A DNA stretch of 9,155 nucleotides, taken from contig JAQVOT010000036.1 in assembly GCA_028702415.1 (NCBI GenBank), forward strand, positions 1-9,155, in the 5' to 3' direction. Within the stretch, counting starts at the first letter, position 1; every line of letters begins with the position of its first letter. The DNA is from Eubacteriales bacterium. Its GTDB lineage: Bacteria; Bacillota; Clostridia; Peptostreptococcales; Anaerovoracaceae. Below the pieces are notes generated by a model. The model made no database searches, was not told the DNA's origin, and saw only the letters and a program-made list of their open reading frames with translations. The position numbers and the translations under genes were made by a program. Shown one piece after another: positions 1 to 6,550 of the stretch.

Positions 1-905
1 GCACTGCATACTTTAAGTTGTCTTTCGGACTGTTCAAAAGCTCTTTCTGCTTCCCCATCCTTCTGCTTCACATATTCAGCAATTCCGCGAATATAATTCG
101 GATCGGTTCCACAGCAGCCCCCAACAAAATCTACTCCCGAATCCACATATTCCTTCATAGTTTCAACAAATTCTTCACAGGAAATGTCGTAGCCGCCCGT
201 TGCCGGATCAGGAAGGCCGGCGTTTGGTTTTGCCACTAAGGGAATATTAGTGTATGTTCTCAGTTTCTTCATCAGAGGCAGAATCTGCACCGGTCCCAGA
301 GAACAGTTTATTCCCATGGCGTCAACCCCCAGACCCTCCAGGATGACTGCCATTGCCTCAAGGCTTGTTCCTGTAAAAGTCCTGCCATTCTCTTCAAATG
401 ACATTGTTACAATCACAGGAAGCCGGGTATTTTCTTTCACTGCCAGCACCGCTGCCTTCACATCATAGATGTCCGTCATTGTTTCTATAGCAACAGCATC
501 TGCACCCAGTTTCTCCGCTGCTTTCGCTTCGAGAGCATAAAACTCATACGCATCTTCGAATTTCTGTTTCCCAAGGGGTTCAATCATTTCTCCCTGAGGG
601 CCCACATCGAAGAAAACCTTAAGAATTCTTCCCTTTTCCGCATATTCTTTCCGTAGTTTAAGAACCGGTTCTGCCAATCTGCCTGACAGTTCCTCAACGC
701 TATAGCCTAACCGGTCCACCTTCTGTCTGTTGAGATTAAAGGTTGGCGTGTAGATACACTCCGATCCCGCTTCAGCATAGCTTTTAGCCACCTCATACAC
801 CACATCCGGATTGGCCAGGGCAAATGCCGTTGAATCCTGTCCCGGCTCCATACCCCTTTGCTGGTATTCAGTTCCTGTTGCTCCATCGAGTATTATTGTT
901 TTCAT
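1..905 (-). CDS. Homocysteine S-methyltransferase, 3' end cut off by window edge (probable MetH-like N-terminal module)
   Basis: I translated this from the ATG at 905: 301 codons without a stop before the window ends. The product is the zinc-dependent homocysteine-binding barrel that transfers a methyl group to homocysteine to make methionine. It opens with DGATGTE (residues 7-13). It has GINCSLGP with a zinc-ligand cysteine at 201, and GGCCGT with the paired ligand cysteines at 264-265. The barrel is complete by about residue 285, yet the reading frame continues through a charged linker into ERQLKVCS. This favours a longer cobalamin enzyme (MetH-like, with pterin-binding and B12 domains beyond the edge) over a stand-alone roughly 300-residue enzyme; that part is inference. 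It follows metF on the same strand after a 99-nt gap containing a possible promoter. The ribosome binding site is weak (a purine-rich AGAAAGAG just upstream). Family assignment is secure; the full-length architecture is not visible. Confidence 0.88.
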   Translation of the reverse strand, partial: MKTIILDGATGTEYQQRGMEPGQDSTAFALANPDVVYEVAKSYAEAGSECIYTPTFNLNRQKVDRLGYSVEELSGRLAEPVLKLRKEYAEKGRILKVFFDVGPQGEMIEPLGKQKFEDAYEFYALEAKAAEKLGADAVAIETMTDIYDVKAAVLAVKENTRLPVIVTMSFEENGRTFTGTSLEAMAVILEGLGVDAMGINCSLGPVQILPLMKKLRTYTNIPLVAKPNAGLPDPATGGYDISCEEFVETMKEYVDSGVDFVGGCCGTDPNYIRGIAEYVKQKDGEAERAFEQSERQLKVCS

Positions 906-953
906 GAACTCTTTCTCTGTTTCCACTTCTTCTTCCTAAAGTAAATAAAAGAA

Positions 954-972
954 GCCTATCTATATGATAGAC
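954..972 (-). promoter_or_regulatory. Small stem-loop at the 5' end of the homocysteine methyltransferase leader
   Basis: The minus strand reads GTCTATC-ATATA-GATAGGC, a seven-pair stem with one G-U pair and a five-base loop. It starts at about the predicted transcription start of the promoter at 980-990 and is followed by a U-rich stretch (TTCTTTTATTT). It could be a 5' stabilising hairpin. For readthrough transcripts from metF it could be a weak attenuator. The stem is short and AT-rich, so it may have no function. Confidence 0.3.
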
Positions 973-979
973 GCATAGT

Positions 980-990
980 ATTATAACACA
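980..990 (-). promoter_or_regulatory. Extended -10 promoter in front of the homocysteine methyltransferase gene
   Basis: The minus strand carries TGTGTTATAAT: a perfect TATAAT (980-985) with the TG of an extended -10. No convincing -35 is present; A-tracts lie at that position. Predicted transcription start is near 973, leaving a leader of about 68 nt before the ATG at 905. The same 11 bases precede the GNAT gene at 3380-3390. It would let the last gene be expressed apart from ylmH-metF. The call rests on motif match only. Confidence 0.5.
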
Positions 991-1004
991 TTTTTTGATT
1001 TTTT

Positions 1005-1883
1005 TTACAGCAAATCCCTTATACCCTCCCATACTTTTATGGCAACCTGAGGGTCATTCATCGTGTAAATGTGCACACCTTCGGTTCCATGATTTATCAG
1101 GTCTCTGCACTGTCTTATTGCATAATCAATACCGGCATAATACAGGCCCTCTTTATCGTGTTCATAAAGAGCAATCATTTCGGTAAAATCATGGGGCATA
1201 CAGGCTCCGGAAAGCTGTACAGTCTTTTCAATCTGACTCGATTTAACGATAGGCATAATTCCGGCAGAAACAGGCACTCTGATTCCGTCATCCCTAAGTC
1301 TTGAAATGAATCCATAGAATTTTACATTGTCAAAAAAGAGCTGGGAAATAAGCACTTTAACTCCGGCACCGATCTTGTATTTCAGATTCTGAATATCTTC
1401 TTCGATACTCTGACTTTCGTAGTGCCCCTCAGGATAACAGGCTCCCAGTATTTCAAGATCATCATGACACTGTCTCTGTATTTCAATGGCAAGTTCGTTG
1501 GCATGGGTAAATTCCCGTTTTATTTCTTCTCCGGGAACAATGTCTCCACGCAGAGCCATAACATTTTCTATATTAGAATCCTTGAAACGGTGAATCATAA
1601 CCTTCACATCTTCTCTTGTTGAATTAATGCATGTGAGGTGAGCCACTGTTTCAATATCAAAATTTTTTTTGATATTAGCCGCTATATCGCAGGTTGAATT
1701 GTCTGCAATATTTCCCCCTGCACCGTAGGTGACGCTTATAAAGTCAGGATTTGTAATCTTTAGCTTCTCAACCGCTTCATAAATGGAGTCCTTATTCTTC
1801 TTTCTCTTTGGAGGGAACACCTCAAGTGAAAAAACCGGTTTGCCTGCACGGTTCTTCTGGCTGTATATCTCTGGTATTTTCAT
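1005..1883 (-). CDS. metF: 5,10-methylenetetrahydrofolate reductase
   Basis: A 292-residue protein of the usual MetF length. It reduces 5,10-methylene-THF to 5-methyl-THF with FAD, supplying the methyl group for homocysteine methylation in the cytoplasm. Visible family landmarks are SLEVFPP, with the conserved catalytic glutamate (Glu21, equivalent to Glu28 of the E. coli enzyme), VTYGAGG (51-57), AHLTC (81-85) and ALRGD (110-114) in the flavin-binding barrel. The ATG at 1883 is preceded by AGGAG with a nine-base spacer. The gene begins 15 nt after the ylmH stop, so it is cotranscribed with ylmH and the GNAT gene, and the homocysteine methyltransferase lies next downstream. That pairing supports a role in methionine synthesis rather than only Wood-Ljungdahl carbon flow. 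No metV-like partner is seen in the window. No frameshift or missing motif was noticed. Confidence 0.95.
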   Translation of the reverse strand: MKIPEIYSQKNRAGKPVFSLEVFPPKRKKNKDSIYEAVEKLKITNPDFISVTYGAGGNIADNSTCDIAANIKKNFDIETVAHLTCINSTREDVKVMIHRFKDSNIENVMALRGDIVPGEEIKREFTHANELAIEIQRQCHDDLEILGACYPEGHYESQSIEEDIQNLKYKIGAGVKVLISQLFFDNVKFYGFISRLRDDGIRVPVSAGIMPIVKSSQIEKTVQLSGACMPHDFTEMIALYEHDKEGLYYAGIDYAIRQCRDLINHGTEGVHIYTMNDPQVAIKVWEGIRDLL

Positions 1884-1898
1884 CTCTTTTTTCTCCTG

Positions 1899-2702
1899 CT
1901 ATTTATATACGCTGAATGTTACACGAACTCTATCTTTTCTGTTAGTTCCCCCCACTTCCGACAGCATAACTTTGCCTCTGCCTTTCATCACGATCTTGTC
2001 GGACCGGGTGATTTCCATGTCAAGCTTATTGGCTTCCAGACTGTTGACGGATACAATTCCACGCCTGATGGCTTCTGAGGCCTTAGTTCTCGAAAGTCCA
2101 AAGGCCGACGCCACAATGCTATCCAGCCTCAGGGAGGCTACGGTATCCTGCTTTTGCTCTATTTTTACAGTACCCGCATCAAGTTTTTCTATTGGCAGGA
2201 CTTCAACTTTCAGCTTCGTTCTACCCGCCTTAGCATAATTCAATTCAATGAAATCCGCTATTTCCGCCTGTACAATTATATCAGCTCCCCCTGCTGTTTT
2301 ATCATCTGAAGATTTTACCAGAATATCTCCTGTTACTTCTCTGTCAAGTCCCAGAGACAGCAGAGAACCCAGATAATCTCTATGGGAAAGCTGCCTGCTG
2401 CCCTTGGGTGCACTGACTCTCACCACCTTCAGAAGCTCTGTTACCTCCTGGGGCATGTCAACATACTGGTCATCTGAAGGAATTTTTACATAGTCCGGCA
2501 GAAATACCGGTATGCATCTTTCTGCATCTTCATAGCCACCATAGAATATCACTTTTACGGGAAGCCTTTTGCTCTTGCAGTAATCCTCGCAGACCTTTCT
2601 CTGATGAGTGTCCAGAAAGGTCCCCCAGGTAAGCATGTATCTCAGATCAGCCTGATTTATTTTATCTTCTATCTTCCCTATCAGAAGTTCATCCTGATTC
2701 AT
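1899..2702 (-). CDS. ylmH: YlmH-family S4-domain RNA-binding protein
   Basis: A 267-residue protein with the YlmH layout. An N-terminal alpha/beta domain carries HRDYLGSLLSLGLDREVTGD near residues 107-126. A C-terminal S4 RNA-binding domain spans about 191-250 (LRLDSIVASAFGLSRTKASEAI, then GIVSVN, then RSDKIVMKGRGK). The family is related to Hsp15/RqcP-type S4 proteins and is thought to act on ribosomal or peptidyl-tRNA substrates in the cytoplasm. In many Firmicutes ylmH sits in the ylmEFGH-divIVA cell-division cluster, whereas here it sits between an acetyltransferase gene and metF. I chose the ATG at 2702: it overlaps the preceding TGA as TGATG and has AAGGATGG upstream. A TTG one codon earlier is possible but less likely. 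Family assignment is confident; the exact function here is inferred. Confidence 0.9.
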   Translation of the reverse strand: MNQDELLIGKIEDKINQADLRYMLTWGTFLDTHQRKVCEDYCKSKRLPVKVIFYGGYEDAERCIPVFLPDYVKIPSDDQYVDMPQEVTELLKVVRVSAPKGSRQLSHRDYLGSLLSLGLDREVTGDILVKSSDDKTAGGADIIVQAEIADFIELNYAKAGRTKLKVEVLPIEKLDAGTVKIEQKQDTVASLRLDSIVASAFGLSRTKASEAIRRGIVSVNSLEANKLDMEITRSDKIVMKGRGKVMLSEVGGTNRKDRVRVTFSVYK

Positions 2703-3352
2703 CAATCCATCCTTTTCTTAGCATCGTAAAGCATGTATGTGTTTTCAAATCTGAATTTTTCGGATTTCGTTACACCGATGATTCTGAAACCATTTTTCAG
2801 ATAGAATTTTACATCTTTTTCTCCGTTTGTGAACAGCATAATCGGAAGTCCTGTTTCATCTGAATATTCTTTGAGCTTCTCAATTATTATGCTGCCCCTT
2901 CCCTGGCCCTGAAGGTCTTCACGGACAGCCAGATAGTCCACATAAATATGAGGTCTGGGAATCTCCAGGCTTCTTTCCTGCCTGTCAAATTCATCAAAAA
3001 AGTCAAACCAGAAACCCACCTGTTCAGCCGATAGTCTTGTCGCTGCCGAATGAAATCTTTCATTCATGCAGTCCGCTGCTTTTATCTGTGCATCGGTATA
3101 TGACATTTCATCTGAATGGCAGATCACAAGTGCTTCGTTGAGATTCTCATCCAGGCTTAATGCTAAACCGTATTTCCAGTCATAGGCAAGATAATATGAT
3201 ATTACCATTTCAATTGCTGCCTGTCTGTCATCCCAGTCAGGGTAAGCACCTAATAGTTTATCATAATTCTTAAAGGAATTCATAAGCATGTTGTATAGCT
3301 TATCATAATCATTATCCGGAATTTTATAAAGGCTTTTTATGTCAGGTTTCAT
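2702..3352 (-). CDS. GNAT-family N-acetyltransferase
   Basis: A 216-residue protein whose C-terminal half is a GNAT domain that would transfer an acetyl group from acetyl-CoA to an unknown amine. The beta4 strand VDYLAV (138-143) leads into the pyrophosphate-binding loop QGQGRGS (148-154), followed by the alpha3 helix. FYLKNGFR (183-190) is the usual motif near the end of GNAT domains. Residues 1-130 are rich in aromatic and acidic residues (FWFDFFDEFDRQE near 114-126) and probably shape the substrate site. The ATG at 3352 is preceded by AAGGA about eight bases upstream; the frame stays open further upstream but would run into deoC's promoter and 5' coding region. It is the first gene of the minus-strand operon and its TGA overlaps the ylmH ATG by one base. 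The substrate cannot be predicted. Confidence 0.87.
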   Translation of the reverse strand: MKPDIKSLYKIPDNDYDKLYNMLMNSFKNYDKLLGAYPDWDDRQAAIEMVISYYLAYDWKYGLALSLDENLNEALVICHSDEMSYTDAQIKAADCMNERFHSAATRLSAEQVGFWFDFFDEFDRQERSLEIPRPHIYVDYLAVREDLQGQGRGSIIIEKLKEYSDETGLPIMLFTNGEKDVKFYLKNGFRIIGVTKSEKFRFENTYMLYDAKKRMD

Positions 3353-3372
3353 GTTCTTATCCTTACTTTTTA

Positions 3373-3381
3373 TGGTACAAT
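3373..3381 (+). promoter_or_regulatory. Extended -10 promoter for deoC
   Basis: The plus strand has TGGTACAAT: TACAAT (3376-3381), a five-of-six match to TATAAT, preceded by the TG of an extended -10. No good -35 hexamer is seen at 16-18 bp. Predicted start is near 3388, giving a leader of about 28 nt that contains the AAGGAG at 3403-3408 in front of the ATG at 3416. It overlaps the minus-strand -10 of the GNAT gene. Confidence 0.45.
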
Positions 3382-3390
3382 TATAACACA
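3380..3390 (-). promoter_or_regulatory. Extended -10 promoter for the GNAT-ylmH-metF operon
   Basis: The minus strand has TGTGTTATAAT, with a perfect TATAAT at 3380-3385 and an extended TG. No consensus -35 is visible. Predicted start is near 3373, so the leader is only about 20 nt, just enough for the ribosome binding site. This leaves no room for a SAM riboswitch or T-box ahead of this methionine-related operon. Confidence 0.5.
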
Positions 3391-3415
3391 AGTGATGATT
3401 CCAAGGAGTTTGCCC

Positions 3416-4105
3416 ATGAAAGCTTTTAACAAATATTTTGATCATACCCTGCTGAAAGCCGATGCAACCGCCAACGATATACTTAAACTGGTTTCCGAAG
3501 CGGTGGCCTGGGATTTTGCTGCCGTATGCGTAAACGGAAGTCATGTGACTTCTGTTCGCCGCTTCATAGATGCCGCAGGCGCTTCCTGGGGCTCTGAAGA
3601 AAACACCGGTGTTAAGGTCGCCGCTGTGGTGGGATTTCCCCTTGGGGCCATGTCAACAAATGCCAAAGCCTACGAAGCACAGCTGGCCCTCGAGGATGGC
3701 GCTCAGGAAATAGATCTGGTTATGAATGTGGGGCAGGCAAAGGCCGGAAACTGGGCTTATATTGAGGATGAAATATACTCTATAGGAAAGATGTGCCATG
3801 AAGATGGTGCGCTTGTGAAGGTTATTATTGAAACATGTCTTCTCAATGATGAAGAGAAAGTGCAGGCATGCAGATCATGTCTGGAATGCGAAGCTGATTT
3901 CGTGAAAACATCTACCGGATTTTCATCAGGAGGTGCTACCGCAAAAGATGTGAAGCTGATGAAGGACACAGTTGGTATAAATGCCCTGGTTAAGGCCTCA
4001 GGAGGAATCAGAACTCTGAAGGACGCCCTGACAATGATAGATGCAGGAGCGGACCGCCTGGGCTGCAGCGCATCGGTAGAAATAATGGAGGAATACAATA
4101 AATGA
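3416..4105 (+). CDS. deoC: Deoxyribose-phosphate aldolase
   Basis: A 229-residue class I aldolase that cleaves 2-deoxyribose-5-phosphate to glyceraldehyde-3-phosphate and acetaldehyde in deoxynucleoside breakdown. The key residues are present: DHTLL at 9-13, the conserved aspartate in QEIDLVMNVG (Asp100), the Schiff-base lysine in DFVKTSTGFS (Lys154), and the second active-site lysine in LVKASGGIR (Lys183) of the phosphate-binding region. Length fits the bacterial short form. The ATG at 3416 is preceded by AAGGAG with an eight-base spacer; an in-frame ATG at 3392 would place that site inside the gene and is rejected. No other nucleoside-catabolism gene (deoD, pdp, deoB) is visible nearby. The only partner is the 60-residue membrane protein whose start overlaps this stop. 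Confidence 0.96.
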   Translation: MKAFNKYFDHTLLKADATANDILKLVSEAVAWDFAAVCVNGSHVTSVRRFIDAAGASWGSEENTGVKVAAVVGFPLGAMSTNAKAYEAQLALEDGAQEIDLVMNVGQAKAGNWAYIEDEIYSIGKMCHEDGALVKVIIETCLLNDEEKVQACRSCLECEADFVKTSTGFSSGGATAKDVKLMKDTVGINALVKASGGIRTLKDALTMIDAGADRLGCSASVEIMEEYNK

Positions 4106-4284
4106 ACTATGGGAAGAAATTTTTACATATCATTATGGCTGCTGCAGGTATGATGATATGCATAATGGGTATTGCATACAAGACGGGATATTTCCCCGGA
4201 CATTCAAACGCCAGCGCAATCTTATTAATTGTCGCCGGCGCAGTGATTACCGTTTTTGGTCTTTTGAGAACGAAAGACGACTAG
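4102..4284 (+). CDS. Small two-helix membrane protein, function unknown
   Basis: A 60-residue protein starting with an ATG that overlaps the deoC TGA in an ATGA junction. GGAGG lies ten bases upstream inside deoC, a layout that supports real, coupled translation. Two hydrophobic segments are seen, near residues 8-26 (FLHIIMAAAGMMICIMGIA) and 38-55 (SAILLIVAGAVITVFGLL), joined by a short loop containing YFPGHS. The tail is charged (RTKDD) and probably cytoplasmic. I do not recognise a family and see no catalytic motif. Its TAG lies within CTAG, which is also the hypE stop on the other strand. It could be an accessory membrane subunit or a regulator; nothing in the sequence decides this. Confidence 0.7.
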   Translation: MNYGKKFLHIIMAAAGMMICIMGIAYKTGYFPGHSNASAILLIVAGAVITVFGLLRTKDD

Positions 4285-5261
4285 CATATTCGTGGAAGAC
4301 CCTCTCCATATAGCACATCAAAGCGCCTGGTTGCACCCAGGTGTGTTTTTATATATGCGCCTTCTCCCGCCTTTACTTTTCCTATTATCCGAGCATCCAC
4401 ACCGTGTTCTGTAGCTCTTACAGCAGAAAGTGCCGCCTCCGCCTGGGCACAAGGCACAACAGCAATCATCTTCCCTTCGTTGCCCATATACAGAGGATCC
4501 AGTCCAAGGATATCTGCAAATCCTTTAACTTCAGGGTTAACAGGAATGGATTCCTCTTCAAGTTCGATCTTTACGGATGAACTTTCGGCAATTTCATTTA
4601 TTACTGTCCCTAAACCGCCACGGGTTACATCTCTCATAGTTTTAACATTTATTCCCGCTTCATAAAGCGCTTCCACTATATCATTAAGCGGGGCACAGTC
4701 TGAACTGATGCTGTTTTCTATTTCCATGCGGTGTGAGAGAATGCATGCGTGATGATCTCCAAGATTGCCCGAACATATAATCAAATCTCCTTCTTCGCAG
4801 TTGGAGCTTGACACATAACGACCTTCAGGTATTTCCCCGATACCCGTGGTGTTAATGTACATTCCGCCATTTCCCTCCACAACCTTAGTGTCTCCTGCTA
4901 CTATTATGACTCCTGCAGCTCTGGCCTGTCTGGCCATGGATTCCACAATCTGATCCAGAACTTCCACATCAAGACCTTCCTCCAGAATGAAACCGCAGGT
5001 CAGATATTTCGGCACTGATCCCATCATCAGCAGATCATTTACCGTTCCGCAGACACATAGTTTTCCTATATCTCCGCCCTTGAATACCAGTGGGCTTACA
5101 ACGAAAGAGTCCGTGCTGCAGGCGATCTTACCCCCTACAGAAAGGACTGCCGCATCTTCCATCTTATCAAGCACCTGATTCCTGAAATGCTTCCCGAAGA
5201 TATCTCCCATCAGCTCTGCTGAACTCTTACCTCCGCTTCCATGCGCCATTGTAATTTTCAT
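4281..5261 (-). CDS. hypE: Hydrogenase maturation protein HypE (carbamoyl dehydratase)
   Basis: A 326-residue ATP-dependent enzyme of the PurM/SelD-like fold. It accepts a carbamoyl group from HypF on its C-terminal cysteine and dehydrates it to the thiocyanate that supplies CN ligands to the [NiFe] cluster. The N-terminal MAHGSGGK loop (residues 5-12), the VAGDTKVVEG nucleotide-site segment, MRDVTRGGLGTV and the C-terminal -PRIC all match HypE. The final Cys326 separates it from SelD and thiamine-monophosphate kinase. The ATG at 5261 has AAGGAG six bases upstream. The frame is open for 35 more codons upstream, but these lie inside hypD and are not HypE-like. The gene starts 10 nt after the hypD stop and is the last of the operon. 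Its TAG shares CTAG with the converging membrane-protein gene. Confidence 0.96.
   Translation of the reverse strand: MKITMAHGSGGKSSAELMGDIFGKHFRNQVLDKMEDAAVLSVGGKIACSTDSFVVSPLVFKGGDIGKLCVCGTVNDLLMMGSVPKYLTCGFILEEGLDVEVLDQIVESMARQARAAGVIIVAGDTKVVEGNGGMYINTTGIGEIPEGRYVSSSNCEEGDLIICSGNLGDHHACILSHRMEIENSISSDCAPLNDIVEALYEAGINVKTMRDVTRGGLGTVINEIAESSSVKIELEEESIPVNPEVKGFADILGLDPLYMGNEGKMIAVVPCAQAEAALSAVRATEHGVDARIIGKVKAGEGAYIKTHLGATRRFDVLYGEGLPRIC
4323..4350 (+). terminator. Probable intrinsic terminator of the deoC operon, inside hypE
   Basis: On the plus strand GCGCCTGG pairs with CCAGGTGT across a six-base loop (eight pairs, two of them G-U), then G and five Ts run into ATATAT. It lies about 40 nt after the stop of the small membrane gene and within the last codons of the opposite-strand hypE. 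Position and T-run make a rho-independent terminator plausible, though the stem is moderate. Confidence 0.5.
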
Positions 5262-5267
5262 GCTTAT

Positions 5268-5273
5268 CTCCTT
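5268..5273 (-). promoter_or_regulatory. hypE ribosome binding site overlapping the hypD stop
   Basis: The minus strand AAGGAG begins with the last two bases of the hypD TAA and sits six bases from the hypE ATG. It fixes the hypE start at 5261 and suggests that ribosomes finishing hypD begin hypE. Confidence 0.75.
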
Positions 5274-6333
5274 AGTGATTATTTCTGTACCATATTCCAC
5301 ATGACCCCTCGCTGGAAACCATACAAGGCCCGAAGGGATTCGTTGGGGTACAGGTTCCGGCTGCAAACATAGGACACTGATCAGGATTGATCTTCCCCGT
5401 AATTACATCACCGCAGCTGCAGCCATGAGGCAAGGCCATATCATAGTCAAGGCCCCTGCTTCCGCCGTCGTATTGGGCATACTCCTCTTTTAGATAGAGT
5501 CCGCTGCCATCTATTACTCCAAGACCCCTCCACATGGCAGGCCCCGGTTCATATACCTCATGAATTGCAGCCATGGCCCTTGGATTTCCCTCTCCCCGGA
5601 CTGCATTCGGATACATGTTCTCCACATACCCTTCTCCTGATTCAATCTGCCTTACAATTCTGTATATTGCCAGGAGAATATGCTCAGCCTCGAATCCAGA
5701 TACCACAAATGCTTTGCCGTATTTTTCTGCAAGCTCGTCATACACGTGAACCCCAGTAATTACACTCACATGACCCGGACAGATAAATCCGTCAATATCA
5801 TTTTGATTAGCGCAAATCCAGTCTAAGGCGGGAATAGCCGTCTTCAGGGCAGTCACGAGCCTGATGTTCTCTATGCCTTGACGTTTAGCCTCTGAAATCA
5901 TAAGGGCATACGTAGGCGCTGTGGTTTCAAATCCCACTGCAGCAATGACATATATGATGTCCGGGTTGGCTTTTGCTTTTTCAATTGCATCAAAAGGTGA
6001 ATACATTAAAGTGATGTTTGCCCTTGTACCATCCTCTCTGCCGGCCTTATTCTCAGAAAGACTTCCACCGGTTCCGGGTACCTTCATCATGTCTCCGAAT
6101 GTAAGAAGCTCATATCCGGGTTTTCTGGCATATTCCACACACTTATCAATGAAAGCTGTTGGAGTTACACAAACCGGGCATCCCGGCCCTGATATCAGTC
6201 TGATTTTCGGCGAGATAAGATCTCTGATCCCGTTCTTGAAAATTGCGGCAGTATGAGTGCCGCAAACCTCCATCAGTTTCAGTTCTTTACCGTCGTAAGC
6301 GTTAAGATATTTTATTACTTCTCTGATGTCCAT
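5272..6333 (-). CDS. hypD: Hydrogenase maturation iron-sulfur protein HypD
   Basis: A 353-residue scaffold protein that, with HypC, assembles the Fe(CN)2CO group of [NiFe] hydrogenases. It carries MEVCGTHT (Cys24), GPGCPVC (Cys52 and Cys55, the redox-active pair and iron site) and a C-terminal cysteine-rich segment. That segment includes HGCSCGDV, CPMF, CTP, GPCMVSSEG and SCGIWY, with cysteines near 305, 307, 320, 328, 337 and 345, among them the [4Fe-4S] ligands. All expected motifs are intact. The ATG at 6333 shares its A with the hypC TAA (TAATG). The frame is open 26 codons further upstream, but that stretch overlaps hypC and is not conserved. Placement directly between hypC and hypE is the classic order and supports one coupled maturation operon. 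Confidence 0.97.
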   Translation of the reverse strand: MDIREVIKYLNAYDGKELKLMEVCGTHTAAIFKNGIRDLISPKIRLISGPGCPVCVTPTAFIDKCVEYARKPGYELLTFGDMMKVPGTGGSLSENKAGREDGTRANITLMYSPFDAIEKAKANPDIIYVIAAVGFETTAPTYALMISEAKRQGIENIRLVTALKTAIPALDWICANQNDIDGFICPGHVSVITGVHVYDELAEKYGKAFVVSGFEAEHILLAIYRIVRQIESGEGYVENMYPNAVRGEGNPRAMAAIHEVYEPGPAMWRGLGVIDGSGLYLKEEYAQYDGGSRGLDYDMALPHGCSCGDVITGKINPDQCPMFAAGTCTPTNPFGPCMVSSEGSCGIWYRNNH

Positions 6334-6548
6334 TATGCCAGATCCTCCAGATCTGCAAAAAGCTGAATGATTTCCTGCGCCTGCTCTTTTTCCATCACTT
6401 CTATCGCACAACCTGCATGCACCAAAACATACTGACCAACCTTCGGTTCAATCAGTCCCACATTTACATTCACGCTGTTTCCGTTAAAATCAACCTTGGC
6501 AGTCTGTCCATCGATTTCCGTAACTCTGCCCGGTATTGCTACGCACAT
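6333..6548 (-). CDS. hypC: Hydrogenase assembly chaperone HypC
   Basis: A 71-residue HypC/HypF-family chaperone, the usual length. It begins MCVAIPGRV: the Cys2 left after methionine removal binds the iron precursor, and the MCxxxPG start is the family signature. A beta-barrel core (TAKVDFNGNSVNVNVGLI, then VGQYVLVHAGCAIEVM) is followed by a C-terminal helix (KEQAQEIIQLFADL). It forms a complex with HypD and then delivers the iron group to the hydrogenase large subunit. The ATG at 6548 is set by the signature and by the GGGGAGG Shine-Dalgarno sequence lying in the last codons of the upstream EbsC/YbaK gene. The gap to that gene is two bases and the overlap with hypD is one base. A longer 84-codon reading from 6587 would bury the signature and is rejected. 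Confidence 0.96.
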   Translation of the reverse strand: MCVAIPGRVTEIDGQTAKVDFNGNSVNVNVGLIEPKVGQYVLVHAGCAIEVMEKEQAQEIIQLFADLEDLA

Positions 6549-6550
6549 AT

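Noticed and set aside
1783..2238. Plus-strand open frame of 151 codons opposite metF and ylmH
   Set aside because: It is an antisense shadow of two well-supported genes, has no ribosome binding site and shows low-complexity Ser/Leu/Phe composition.
3353..3544. 64-residue N-terminal extension of the GNAT protein
   Set aside because: It covers the deoC promoter and 5' coding region on the other strand, and the ATG at 3352 has its own AAGGA site.
4208..4241. GC-rich inverted repeat on the minus strand about 40 nt after the hypE stop, as a hyp operon terminator
   Set aside because: A nine-pair stem with two G-U pairs can form, but the loop is 16 nt and only three Ts follow. It also codes for the small membrane protein on the other strand.
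4281..5261. SelD (selenophosphate synthetase) as an alternative identity for hypE
   Set aside because: The C-terminal PRIC, the MAHGSGGK start and the hypC-hypD neighbours fit HypE; the SelD N-terminal Cys/Sec glycine-rich loop is absent.
5262..5366. Longer hypE reading with 35 extra N-terminal residues
   Set aside because: The extra part overlaps hypD, is not HypE-like, and the ATG at 5261 has an ideal ribosome binding site.
6334..6411. Longer hypD reading starting at 6411
   Set aside because: It lies within hypC in another frame; the MDIREV start at 6333 matches HypD and the TAATG junction.
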